Assembly (NCBI RefSeq): GCF_003286085.1
Contig: NW_020825397.1
Location: 1 to 64,000 of the forward strand
Reading direction: 5' to 3'
DNA: 64,000 nucleotides
DNA from: Drosophila persimilis
Taxonomy: Eukaryota; Arthropoda; Insecta; Diptera; Drosophilidae
Shown here: positions 1-11,076 of the stretch, piece by piece
Layout of the letters: each line of letters starts with the position of its first letter
Position numbering within the stretch: position 1 is the first letter of the stretch
Program-made: the position numbers and the translations under genes
Notes under the pieces: model-generated
Told to the model about the DNA's origin: nothing
The model's database searches: none
The model's input: the letters and a program-made list of their open reading frames with translations, nothing else

Positions 1-1103
1 TTATACCCGATACTCAAAATGAGTATTGGGGTATATTAGATTTGTGGTAAAAGTGTATGTGTGTAACGTCCAGAAGGAATCGTTTCCGACCCATAAAGTA
101 TATTATTCTTGATCAGCATCAATAGCCGAGTCGATTGAGCCATGTCTGTCTGTCTGTGTCGTCCGTCCGTCCGTCCTGTCTGTCCGTCCGTCTGTCCGTC
201 TGTCCGTCCCCTTCAGCGCCTAATGCTCAAAGACTATAAGAGCTAGAGCAACGATGTTTTGGATCCAGACTTCTGTGATATGTCACTGCTCCAAATATTT
301 CAAAACTTTGCCCCGCCCACTTCCGCCCCCACAAAGGGCGAAAATCTGTGGCTCCACAATTTTCGAGATACGAGAAAACCAAAAACGCAGGAATCGTAGA
401 GAATGACGATATCTTTAGACTGCAAAATCTGAAGATCGTATTATTATTATAGCCACATCAGAAAACAATTTTTTCTCGCCTGTCTCTCTCTACACACGTA
501 GCATGGCGGCTTTGCTTAGAGTAAACATTAGCGCCTAGATCTCAGAGACTATAAAAGCTAGAGCAACCAAATTTGGTATCCACACTCCTGATATCGGACC
601 GAGACGAGTTTGTTTCCAATTTCGCCACACCCCTTCCGCCCCCGCAAAGGATGCGATCTGATATTCATAAATCTCAGAGACTATTAAGGCTAGAGTAACC
701 AAATTGGTACACGCACTTCTTTAAGATGTCACTATAAAACTTTATTCAAATTTCGCCCCCCCCCTTCCGCCCCCACAAAGGACGAAAATCTGTTGCATCC
801 ACATATTGCAGATTTGAGGAAAACTAAAAACGCAGAATCATAGATAATGACCATATTATTAGATTGCTGAATCTGGATCAGATCAGATCATTTTTATGAG
901 CCAAAAGGAACAAATCAATTTGCAGTGGCTACGCAGCGCCCGACGTCACGCTCAACTGATTTTCTGTCTCTCTCGCCAACGCACTCTTTGTCGTGTCGTT
1001 AAATATTATCGGCGTCTGCCGGAGGAGAGCCATACTGACTTAGTATTCGGGTATAACCGTAGAGTTGCGGTGGTCCGCAGCAACTCCACAACGTTCCCCC
1101 TCG
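1..1103 (+). mobile_element. DINE-1-like Helitron, copy 1
   Basis: Non-autonomous rolling-circle element with no coding capacity. It starts at base 1 with the family's 5' end TTATACCCGATACTC and ends in CGTTCCCCCTCG. Inside are a variable CTGTCCGT microsatellite, several blocks reading ACTATAAGAGCTAGAGC or close variants, and repeated CCGCCCCCACAAAGG blocks. This copy has many one-base indels against the cleaner copies after 28 kb. The next element follows at once. Assignment to the DINE-1 (ISY-type) group is from recognition of its sequence style, not from a search. Confidence 0.8.
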
Positions 1104-2208
1104 TTATACCCGATACTCAAAATGAGTATGTGGGGTATATTAGATTTGTGGTAAAAGTGGATGTGTGTAACGTCCAGAAGGAATCGTTTTCCGACCCTAA
1201 TAAAGTATATATTCTTGATTCAGCACAAAATAGCCGAGTCGATTGAGCCCTGTCTGTCTGTCCGTTCCGTCCGTCCTGTCCGTCTGTCGCGTCCCCTCAG
1301 CGCCTAATGCTCAAAGACTATAAGAGCTAGAGCAACGATGTTTTGGATCCAGACTTCTGTATATGTCACTGCTTCCAAAAATATTTCAAAACTTTGCCCC
1401 GCCCACTTCCGCCCCCACAAAGGGCGAAAATCTGTGGCATCCACAATTTTGACGATACGAAGAAAACTAAAAACGCAGAATCGTGAAGATATGACCTATA
1501 TCTTCTAGAGTGCAAAATCTGAACCAGATCGTATAATTATTACAGCCAGAATCACGAAAACAATATCACTCTTTCTCGCTCTGTCTCACTCTAACACACA
1601 GGTTTCATGGTCGGTTTTGCCAATTGCAAAATATGAGTTCAAGGATCTCAGACCTATAAAGCCAGAGCAACCAAATTTGGTATCCACACTCCTGTGATAT
1701 CGGACCTTGACCGTTTCCTGTCCAAATTTCGCCCACACCCCTTCCGCCCCTCAAAGGACGAAAATCTGAGGCAACCACAAATCTCAGAGACTATTAGAGT
1801 AACCAAATTTGGTACACACACCCTTTAAGATGTCACTATAAAACGTATATCTCAGAATTTCGCCCCACCCCCATCCGCCCCCACAAAGGACGAAAAATCT
1901 GTTGCATCCACAATATTGCAGATTTGAGAAAACTAAAAACGCAGAATCATAGATAATGACCATATCTATTAGATTGCTAAATCTGGATCAGATCAGATCA
2001 TTTTTATAGCCAAAAGGAACAAATCAATTTGCAGTGGCTACGCAGCGCCCGACGTCAAGCTCAGACTGATTTTCTGTCTCTCTCGCACGCACTCTTTGTC
2101 GTGTCGTTAAATATTAGCACCATCTGCCGGAGGAGAGCCATACTGACTTAGTATCGAGTATAACCGTAGAGTTGCGGTGTCCGCAGCAACTCACAACGTT
2201 CACCCTCG
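1104..2208 (+). mobile_element. DINE-1-like Helitron, copy 2 (head-to-tail with copy 1)
   Basis: Full-length copy starting TTATACCCGATACTC directly at the 3' end of copy 1 and ending CACCCTCG. Near the 3' end the strand can fold into a hairpin (GAGTTGCGG with a nearby CAGCAACTC), as Helitrons do shortly before their 3' terminus. The right flank is the minus-strand small-ORF region of a 412-type element. Confidence 0.8.
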
Positions 2209-2390
2209 TTAATTATCTTATTATTTACATACAATGTTAAAAGGAATTGTAAAACAGTGACAATGGTTAAAATCAGAAGTAATAACCAGAGTGCATTGAG
2301 ATCATCCCTGTGGTCTATTATTTTGACATTATTGACCACATTGGCCGTATTGTCTTTGGTCTGACTATCGTCAGAACCGAACCAACCCAT
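2209..2390 (-). CDS. Small predicted membrane protein ORF of the 412-type leader (3' truncated)
   Basis: Starting at the ATG at 2390 the frame encodes about 60 residues before running into Helitron sequence. The N-terminus is M-G-W-F-G, compatible with but not proof of N-myristoylation. A hydrophilic stretch with a VVNNVKI segment follows, then one strong transmembrane helix (LWLLLLILTIVTVLQFLL). I do not recognise the product. Its position after the leader and before where gag should lie suggests a small upstream ORF of the LTR element. The native stop codon is lost at the junction with copy 2 of the Helitron. An upstream in-frame ATG at 2408 would add six residues. Confidence 0.4.
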
Positions 2391-2670
2391 GTGATGATTT
2401 TCTCTCAAAAATTGGTTTCTACAATGTTGGAGTTGTTTTTATTTTTTTTTTTTTTTTAATTATTTGCCTATTCATTTACTCTTTTTAAAACAAAAAAATA
2501 TTTTTTTTTTTCTCATGGACACACATATCTATATACCCTTCCGATTTTTTTTTTTTTTTTACTCTTTAAAATTTCATCAATATAAATTTTTTTTTTTTTA
2601 TATATATATTTGATCAAAATGAAGGAAGAAAAAAAAAATGTTAAGGGACATGTGATCGATTTACAGGTTT
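2391..2670. other. AT-rich leader segment of the 412-type element
   Basis: Long T and A runs with no credible ORF. The block from about 2430 to 2670 is repeated at 51330-51545, where it continues without the Helitron that interrupts it here. Confidence 0.6.
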
Positions 2671-3799
2671 TTATACCAGATAATCAAAATGAGTATTGGG
2701 GTATATTAGATTTGTGGTAAAAGTGTATGGTGTGTAACGTCCAGAAGGAATCGTTTCCGACCCCATAAAGTATATATATTCTTGATCAGCATCAATAGCC
2801 GAGTCGATTGAGCCAGTCTGGCGAGTCTGTCTGTCCGTCTGTCCGTCCGTCCGTCTGTCCGTCTGTCCGTCCCCTTCAGCGCCTAATGCTCAAAGGACTA
2901 TAAGAGCTAGAGCAACGATGTTTTGGATCCAGACTTCTGTGATATGTCACTGCTACAAAAATATTTCAAAACTTTGCCCCGCCCACTTCCGCCCCCACAA
3001 AGGGCGAAAATCTGTGGCATCCACAATTTTAAAGATACGAGAAAACCAAAAACGCAGAATCGTAGAGAATGACCATAATCTTTTAGACTGCAGAATCTGA
3101 ATTGGGTCGTATTATTATTATAGCCAAGCATCAAGAAAACAATTTCATTTTTTCTCGCCCTGTCTCTCTCTAACACACACGTAGCATAGGCGGCTTTGCT
3201 TAGAGTAAAAACATTAGCGCCTAGATCTCAGAGACTATAAAAGCTAGAGCAACCAAATTTGGTATCCACACTCCTAATAATATCGGACCGAGACGAGTTT
3301 GTTTCAAAATTTCGCCCACACCCCCTTCCGCCCCCGCAAAGGATGCAGATCTGGGGATATTCATAAATCTCAGAGACTATTAAGGCTAGAGTAACCAAAT
3401 TTAGTATCCGCACTTCTGTTAGATCTCACTATAAAACGTATATCTCAAAATTTCGCCACACCCCCTTCCGCCCCCACAAAGGACGAAAATCTGTTGCATC
3501 CACAATATTGCAGATTTGAGAAAACTAGAAACGCAGAATCATAGATAATGACCATATCTTTTAGATTGCTGAATCTGGATCAGATCAGATCATTTTTATA
3601 GCCAAAAGGAACAAATCAATTTTTAGTGGCTACGCAGCGCGTGACGTCACTCTCAGACTGATTTTTCTGTCTCTCTCGCACGCACTCTTGTCGTGTCGTT
3701 TAATATTAGCGGCGTCTGCCGGAGGAGAGCATACTGACTTAGTATCGGGTATAACCGTAGAGTTGCGGTGTCCGCAGCAACTCAAAACGTTCCCCCTCG
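2671..3799 (+). mobile_element. DINE-1-like Helitron, copy 3, inserted in the 412-type leader
   Basis: Full-length copy (TTATACC to CCCCCTCG) dividing the leader. The related sequence at 51541-51560 is uninterrupted, so the insertion falls inside a T5 run (TTT|TT) with no target duplication, as expected for a Helitron. One-base insertions relative to other copies are frequent, for example an extra G near 2897. Confidence 0.85.
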
Positions 3800-3966
3800 T
3801 TCATTATATAATTCAACATCGATCACATGGTTTAGTAATAGCCTAACAGAGGTTAGTATTTTCAAGTTGCACTTTAGGGGTGCTTCAACTCGAGATAAGA
3901 AAATTATAATTATTGGCAATATGAGGCATGGCATTTCTGCAGCTCAATTGCGTTTACTTCGCTTTT

Positions 3967-4185
3967 TTATTGGCGAAGTTGTTTATTGATTTCCTTGATG
4001 CGCTCTTGGTAGCGCTGTCGGTCCTCTTCATTTGTATATGTTTTTTCCAGGTCCCGCTCCAGACGTCGTTGTTGAAGCAGCCGTTTGATCCGGCCGCCCC
4101 TCTTTGTTTTCTTCCTGGGGCGTTTTTCTTGTCTTGCCCTGTACTCAGCTATTGTGAGTGGGCGTGGTCCATCGTTTGGATACAC
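3967..4185 (-). pseudogene. Arg/Lys-rich leader ORF of the 412-type element, copy 1
   Basis: 72 residues ending KEINKQLRQ and rich in Arg, Lys, Glu and Gln, with a basic block RPRKKTKRGGRIKRLL and a predicted coiled-coil tail. The second copy at 51712-52122 is open for 136 residues. Here single-base insertions between about 4250 and 4370 break the upstream part. No known domain recognised; a leader-encoded nucleic-acid-binding or Gag-associated protein is possible. Confidence 0.4.
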
Positions 4186-4834
4186 TTCTAAGGCCTCTTG
4201 TAGGCTGAGTGCGTCCCTTTGCTCGGTAGGAGCAGCGTCGGCGAAGTCTGGTGCATTTTTCTGCTGCTGGAGTGGTTTGTGTTACTGTCCATCGACGGTG
4301 CAAGGGGCGGTCCTATGCCACTCGCACTTATATTATTGGTCCTTGCTGGGTCTGGTGGGGGCCGGTGCTGGTCTTCGCACAGGTTTTTATATTGCGTGTA
4401 CGCTCTTTGTAGCGCGGGGCTGTTAAATCTCCTTGGGTATTATATATTCCTGGCCGCATTGTAGTCCCCAAAGTTAAGGGTATAAATTATAATGCAACAT
4501 GGGTTTGTGCGTAATATCGTCGGCAGGTCCGTGCATGGTCTGGCGAAACGGCTGGTTTGGCTTTCTGCTGGGTTTTTTTCTTGGCACTGGCACTGGGGAC
4601 AACACTATTTCAATAGTTTTTCCAATTCATCAATTTTCTTTTGACTTGGTCCGATTTTTTTTTTTAAACAAAATCACATATTATTATATTTTTTTCCGGC
4701 CATTCTTTGTCTTATTATTTTTGACACTTTTTGAAAAAATTTTTCTCCCTCTTTTTTTTTCAATTTAATTCAAATTTAAAATTTAAATTTTTCAATTCAA
4801 ATTAGATTGATCCATCGCGTAGGACATATATGGT

Positions 4835-4850
4835 CCTGTCACGGTCGCCA
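4835..4850 (-). promoter_or_regulatory. Primer binding site, tRNA-Arg type
   Basis: On the minus strand, directly after the LTR end CGTTTTACA, the sequence is TGGCGACCGTGACAGG. It begins with the TGG expected opposite a tRNA CCA tail and is the primer site I associate with 412/mdg1-type elements. It fixes this LTR as the 5' LTR of a minus-strand element. Confidence 0.7.
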
Positions 4851-5341
4851 TGTAAAACGATGTTCAATCCGTTTTTTCTGGATCGTTGGGGCTCAACCCT
4901 CCGATCTCTTTTATTGTCGTTTATGTTCTCAATTTTACAATTGTGTTTTGGGCTTTTGTAAGCCAAAAGCCGCGGAGCTGCGCTGCCAGTGACGGCCGGC
5001 AGCGGAGCGGCAGAACTATGTGTTCTTATCTCTTATATGTTAGTATGTATATGTGTGAATATGCTCAGCGCTGTTGGCAGCGAGGAGCGCGAGGGAAGAT
5101 ATATGTGTGTATGCATGTATATTAGTGCCGTCAAGTCATGGGAACATGCTGACGCTGCACTTGGGGTCGCTCGAGGCATTCTTGAGTGAATCGTAATACG
5201 ATCACCCAGAATGTCTGGGACTTTATTGTTACGTAAACACTGAAACAAAGTGTTACAGTGTGTATTCTTTAAGTACCCGTCGGTACAGTGGGTATTCGTA
5301 ATAATGAATACTTTACTTTACTTTAATATGAGCATACTACA
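4851..5341 (-). repeat. 5' LTR of the 412-type element
   Basis: 491 bp running on the minus strand from TGTAGTATGC to GTTTTACA, so with TG...CA ends. It matches 61213-61697 apart from scattered substitutions and several one-base insertions. The related copy has a polypurine tract next to its TGTAGTATGC end, confirming the boundary. Confidence 0.75.
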
Positions 5342-5975
5342 CTACGGGATGACTCTTTTCTTTCGGTTATATATATATATGTATATATATACGGCAATTG
5401 GTGGCAGGTTCCTGGCAGATGAGGAATAGTATTCAGGAATCGAATGAAGGCGCGCTCCCACATGATATTTGGAAGGCAATTTTGTTGAATCAGCCGTCGA
5501 ATCGAATTAAACCCAATTAAATAATTAAAACATTGATACATGGATACATAAAGTACAATTCTATATGGGGTACAGTCAAAACAAAAAACGGAAACGAAAC
5601 GACAACTAAATTTGTAACATTATCAACGGCACCAAAACTCAAATCAACTGCAAACCAAGTGCGTAAATTAGCAAATATTAACATATACATCATTCATCAT
5701 TCATTATTATCGTAATCATGAATCCATCTTTAAATTCAAATTAAACAAATACCAATTTAATCAATATAAAGCTGTGTGTGTGTGTTTTTCATTAACGAAG
5801 CGTTCTTCTGCCTTTCACTTTCGGGGCTCAACTCAAAGATATTTCTCTTCTTCAGCTGTAACTGTAACTTTATACTTAAGATGATTTTGTAATACGTAAT
5901 ATTATAATATTATTTTCAAAGCCGTTCAGACAGACGCGACCTACTCCGTATGCTGTTTATCGATCTTATATATAT
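5342..5975. other. Unassigned AT-rich DNA between two LTR elements
   Basis: No gene recognised. The stretch contains a TATA-rich block near 5370-5390, a short TG repeat at 5773-5785 and only short open frames without family resemblance. It ends in the TATATAT run into which the 17.6-like element inserted. Confidence 0.4.
5773..5785. repeat. (TG)n microsatellite
   Basis: Short uninterrupted TG run in unassigned DNA. Confidence 0.8.
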
Positions 5976-6570
5976 AGTGACATATCCATAATTCCCCACA
6001 TCCCATACACATTATGTTTATGTACAATTCATCCACCCCATCCACACAAGTAACAGGACCCCACTCAAGAATCAATAACTATTTCTTCCCATACTCCAAG
6101 CTAGGGCCCCCCATAATATAAACAATGGACCACATTGTTTCAGCAACATTAGAATCACGCCACTCTCGAGAAATCGATTCTTTAGAATCACGCCACTCAT
6201 GAGGACCAATCAAAGCTAGACATAAAACCAAGGAGTATCACATTCCTAGCTCCGTCATGTAATGCAACACCGATCGCCAGCAGTGGATGCCTTTCATCAA
6301 AGCCGACGCATCCCCAAATATCGATCCAGGCACGTACGCCACCGACACGAAGATGCAGCCGAGGAAAGCAACGCCCGAAGCCAGAGTCGGGAGTTCCAAG
6401 AGAAGGGCTCATGGAACTAGCCAGCAGCAGAGAGATCAGTTCCGTTTGAGACAAGCAGACCGAAAGTCAAGTCGGGGAATTCATTTAAATCTTGTGACAT
6501 AAAGATATTTAAGTTTGTAAAATAAAAGTATTTTTTTAAAAACTTAAAATCGAGTTGCGGATATTTAACT
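5976..6570 (+). repeat. 5' LTR of the 17.6-like element
   Basis: 595 bp, AGTGACATATCC to ATATTTAACT, identical to the 3' LTR except for one A missing in GGAACTAG. It should hold the promoter and polyadenylation signals. Confidence 0.9.
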
Positions 6571-6586
6571 GGCGCAGTCGGTAGGA
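6570..6586 (+). promoter_or_regulatory. Primer binding site, tRNA-Ser type
   Basis: TGGCGCAGTCGGTAGGA overlaps the last T of the 5' LTR. It is the tRNA-Ser-type primer site of 17.6/297-group elements as I know them. Confidence 0.7.
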
Positions 6587-6874
6587 TTTCGTTTAAAATT
6601 AACACCTATATTTCGGTAATGGTCAGCTTGTGTAATTTATAATTACTGTGATCACGTAATCCCGGAATTGTTAATAAAATTGTGAAATCCGCCAAAGAAC
6701 CTATGTGCTGCAAGCACATACGATTGCAAAACTAATATAAGTGAACTGAAGTAAGCGGAGATAGTGAATCACCAAGGACAGTGAAACACTTAATACAAAA
6801 TCAAAAAAACTTACAAGTGAACCAAAATAAAGTTTAAAACTACAACAAAACAAAACCCAATCAACACCAACAAC

Positions 6875-7831
6875 ATGGCGTTACCACCACTATCATTGAG
6901 CGAAATCCACTTGAACCAGGCACTGCTGTCGATCCGACAAATACCTGCCTATGACGGTTCATCTGGACAGCTAAGCTCATTTAATCAAACGAATCGAATA
7001 TGTATGCGGATTATATCCAACTGAAGATCTTCGCCAACAAAGGATCCTATTTGGAGCGACCGAGATCCAACTGTCAGGAGAGGCACAACGCATATCGCAA
7101 ATGATACAACCCAACACGTGGCTCGAACTGAAGACGGCGCTGATCACGAGTTCAAAAATCACACACCATATGAAGAACTCTTACGACAACTATACACCAC
7201 CAGATTCAACGGCAGTCTTCGTAAGTTTATAGAAGAATTAGAGATAAAAGCATTATTAATAAACAATAAGCTAAACTTAGAAAACATACCAGAAAATAAT
7301 GTCATTTATAAAAACGCTTTGAACAACACAATTAAAGATGTCATTACTCGAAAACTTCCTGACAGAATGTTCATGACCTTAGCAAGAAAAGATATTACCA
7401 CATTGTCTAATCTTAAGAAGGCAGCACAAGAAGAAGGATTGTACGAAGCTAGTACAACAGATTCAGGTACAAATAAAGATCAATCGAAATCGTCTCAATC
7501 AAATCGAAAGAATGTTGGAAACTATTATCCAAATTATAATACTACTAACTATCACAATCAAACTCAGAGTTCATCTGGAACAGGTCAGACTAATCGAACA
7601 AATCAAAATCAAAATTCCCAAAATCCTGGATTATACAATGAGTTCAAAAATTCCTTGAATCCAGGTAGGGCTCAGAATCCATTCAATCAGCAAATATCTC
7701 AAAACCAAGCTAGTGGGAGTGGACCCAACCAACCTACTAAAAGAGGGAGGGAGAGCCAGAGTGGCCAAACGAAGATGGACGTAAATTTTCATCAAGCCGC
7801 CTCGGAAGAAACCGAGGAGGACCCTATATAA
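6875..7831 (+). pseudogene. gag of the 17.6-like element, frame-broken
   Basis: Structural polyprotein of the particle. The ATG at 6875 opens a frame that closes at 7022 after a change near 6975. The middle continues in a second frame, and the C-terminal part is open from about 7118 to 7831. The C-terminal region is rich in Asn, Gln, Ser and Thr, followed by a basic Arg-Gly segment, with no CCHC knuckle, as in this group. At least two frame changes separate the start from the end, so as written no full Gag is made. Confidence 0.75.
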
Positions 7832-9695
7832 ACATTACCATTAATAAAAGAATATTAAGGTGTATCGCTGACTCGGGATCATCGATCAACATCATGAAAG
7901 AAAATTACACAGATTCCGAGATAAAAGACGATAACCTTACGGTCCATACCATCAATGGACCTGTCCGTTTAACTAAGAGTATAATGAGGAATGCGAACAA
8001 AACATGTCCGTCCGAACAAAAGTTCTACATACATAACTTTTCCGAAAATTATGATATTTTATTAGGAAGAGAATACTTGATGGCAAGTAAAAGCCGTCAT
8101 CGATTACAGAAATGACACTGTAACACTAGCAGCTAGGTCGTACCCAATCATTCAGAGTGGAGAAGCTATTGAAGCCGGCAAGACCGCACAGAAGTGCACT
8201 GATCCCTCTACAAAAGAAGAGAAGATCGCACCTAAGTGCCTTGACCCATCTCCAGAGGGAGATCAATACTTCGCTTCCGCTCTAGACAGTGAATTAAGGG
8301 AATGTAATCAATTAAGATTGGAACACTTAAACGACGAAGAGAGGGAAGAGTTAAAGAAGGTCTTATATGAGTTTAAGGATGTGCAGTACAGAGAAGGTGA
8401 CAATTTGACTTTCACAAGTACAATCAAGCACGAGATCAAAACTCAACATGAAGACCCGGTCTACAGACGACCATACAAATATGCCCAGATACATGATCAG
8501 GAGGTAAACCAGCAAATCAAAGATATGATCAGGCAGGGAATATTCGAAAGTCGAATTCTCCTTACTGCTCGCCCATATCTATGATTCCGAAGAAGATAGA
8601 TGCTTCAGGAAAGCAAAAATATCGAATGGTAGTAGACTATAGAAGTCTAAATGAAATAACAGTTAAGGACAAATTCCCAACTCCAAGAATGGGATGAAAT
8701 CCTAGACAAACTAGGTAAATGTCAGTATTTTACGACAATCGATTTAGCAAAAAGGTTTCCATCAAATACCCATGGAACCTAGCTCAATCCCCAAAACTGC
8801 GTTCTCCACTAAGCATGGACATTACGAGTTCACTCGTATGCCCTTTGGGCTAACCACTGCCCCAGCTACCTTCCAAAGATGTATGAACAATCTGCTAGAA
8901 GAGTTAATCTTCAAAGATTGCTTTGTATACTTAGATGACATCATTATATTTTCCACTTCATTGGAAGAACACTTGTTGTCACTAAGGAGAGTATTTGGAA
9001 AGTTGAGAGACGCCAACTTGAAGCTACAAATGGATAAATGTGAATTCATGAAAAAGGAAACTGAATTCCTAGGTCATGTAGTCACTACTGAAGGAATAGT
9101 ACCAAATCCAGGCAAAATCTCTGCCATTGTCAAATTTCCAATACCAGAAACGACTAAACAAATAAAGTCATTCTTAGGTCTGTGCGGGTTCTACAGGAAA
9201 TTCATTCCTAATTTTGCAAACATAGCAAAACCCATGACACTCAAACTAAAGAAAGGAGCTGTCATAGACCCCAAGGAAGAAAGGTACGTCGAGGCATTTG
9301 AGAGACTAAAAGTACTCATCACCTCAGACCCTATCCTTGCGTTCCCAGACTTTGACAAAATGTTCACGGTAACAACCGACGCTAGTAACATAGCATTGGG
9401 AGCGGTTTTGTCACAAGAACACAAACCGATCTGCTACGCTAGCAGAACCCTAAATGAACATGAAATAAACTATTCAGCCATCGAAAAGGAATTATTAGCG
9501 ATCGTATGGGCAACCAAGTATTTCCGTTCATACCTGTTCGGTAGAACATTCGAGATACAAAGCGATCATAAACCCTTGATTTGGTTGAACAACCTCAAGG
9601 AGCCAAATATGAAATTACAAAGGTGGAAAATAAAACTGAATGAGTTTGATTTTAAAAATGAAATATCTACCAGGCAAAGAAAATCATGTAGCTGA
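7832..9695 (+). pseudogene. pol of the 17.6-like element: protease, reverse transcriptase and RNase H part, frame-broken
   Basis: Protease region around 7860-8090 shows an ADSGSS active-site motif and an ILLGREYL segment. The linker and start of RT are open at 8111-8584, then change frame near 8555, 8690 and 8760. From 8772 a 307-residue frame carries RT motifs MPFGL and YLDD, the RT thumb and connection, and RNase H with TDAS at about residue 202. That frame is lost near 9655. Catalytic residues are present, so the damage is frame changes rather than motif loss. Confidence 0.8.
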
Positions 9696-11076
9696 TGCCT
9701 TATCAAGGGTAAAGATTAATGAAAATCTCCTGGGAGAAGCTTCCAATAGCGTTGGTGCAACTGTACATAGCGCACAGGAAGACAATCTAAATCACATTGC
9801 TATCACGGAAAGACCAATTAACTATTACAATCGGCAAATTGAGCTAATAAAAGGCAATGAAGATAAGGTAGAAACAATTCGTTATTTTCACAAGCTAATC
9901 ATCAAGATCACGTATAAGGAAATGACTAACACCTTAGCGAAGGATATAATAAAGGAATATCTATGCACCAAAAAGAGCGCATTATATTTCCATAACGAAA
10001 CAGATTTTCCTCCATTCCAAAAAGCCTATTTAGAAATCATTAATTCTAACAATATAACCAAAGCTATTAAATCAAGCACGAAACTCCTAGATATTCAGAA
10101 TTACGCTGAATTTAAAGAAACCATATTAAAGAATCATAAAGGCTTACTCCATCCAGGGATAGAGAAAACCGTCAATTGGTTTAGGGGAAAATACTATTAC
10201 CCGGATTATCAAAAACTAATCCAAAACATCATAAACGAATGTCCTACTTGTAATATTGCCAAAACAGAGCATAGAAATACGAAGTTGGCATTCGAAACTA
10301 CACCGGAAATACTGAACATCAGAGAGAAATACGTCATGGATTTCTATATGGTTGGTAACCAACAGTTCCTATCATGTATTGACGTATACTCGAAGTTTGC
10401 CACTCTTGTAGAAGTAAAAAGTCGTGACTGGTTAGAAGCAAAAAGAGCCATCATGAAAGTTTTTAACGAGATGGGCAAACCAATTGAAATCAAAGCCGAT
10501 AAAGATTCAGCTTTTATGTGCACAGCATTGCAAGCATGGCTGAATGCGGAAAACGTCAAAATAGAGATCACTTCCAGCAAAAATGGAATATCTGACGTAG
10601 AAAGATTTCATAAAACAGTAAATGAAAAATTAAGAATAATATCTAGCGAGGATAACACAGAAGATAGATTCACGAAGTTTGAATTAATTCTTTATACTTA
10701 TAATCATAAAACCAAACATAATACCACAAATAGGACACCAGCTGATATATTCATTTATGCAGGCTCACCTGATTATGACACACAACTAAATAAAGTGAAT
10801 AAAATCACTCAATTAAATAAAAACCGCATAGAGTATGAAGTAGATACCCGCTATAAACTATCACCTCTAGTTAAGTCTAAGGTATCAAATCCTTTCAAAA
10901 GGACGGGTGAAATTAGACAGGTAGACGAAAAACATTATGAAGAAAAGAATAGGGGTAGGAAAATAACTCATTATAAATCAAAATTCAAGAAAAAGAAGAA
11001 ATCTAATAGAAGCAAATATAATAATTCCAGAGAAACCGAGGAAGTTAATGGAATCGGCGAACTTCAACACAATTAA
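9640..11076 (+). pseudogene. pol of the 17.6-like element: end of RNase H and integrase
   Basis: Open for 478 residues. It begins with the end of RNase H ([14 protein letters not shown]), then the integrase zinc-binding region with HKGLLHPG and CPTCNIAK, then the catalytic core: aspartate in YVMDFYMV, aspartate in IKADKDSAF and glutamate in DVERFHKTV. The C-terminal tail is very basic (Lys, Arg, Asn). This part looks intact but lies in a different frame from the upstream RT. The last 29 bases overlap the env start. Confidence 0.8.

Larger units (their letters stand above)
2209..5341 (-). mobile_element. 412/mdg1-type LTR retrotransposon, 5' part
   Basis: Read on the minus strand: a 5' LTR (5341 to 4851), a primer binding site (4850 to 4835), a long AT-rich leader, an Arg/Lys-rich ORF, and a small membrane-protein ORF cut off at 2209 by a Helitron. 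Gag and pol are missing. A second copy of the leader lies at 51329-52435 and a related LTR at 61213-61697. The clade call rests on the tRNA-Arg-type primer site and on the integrase that accompanies the related LTR. Confidence 0.65.

Noticed and set aside
896..1246. 116-codon plus-strand frame
   Set aside because: It crosses the junction of two Helitrons and consists of non-coding repeat sequence. One-base insertions keep it open by chance.
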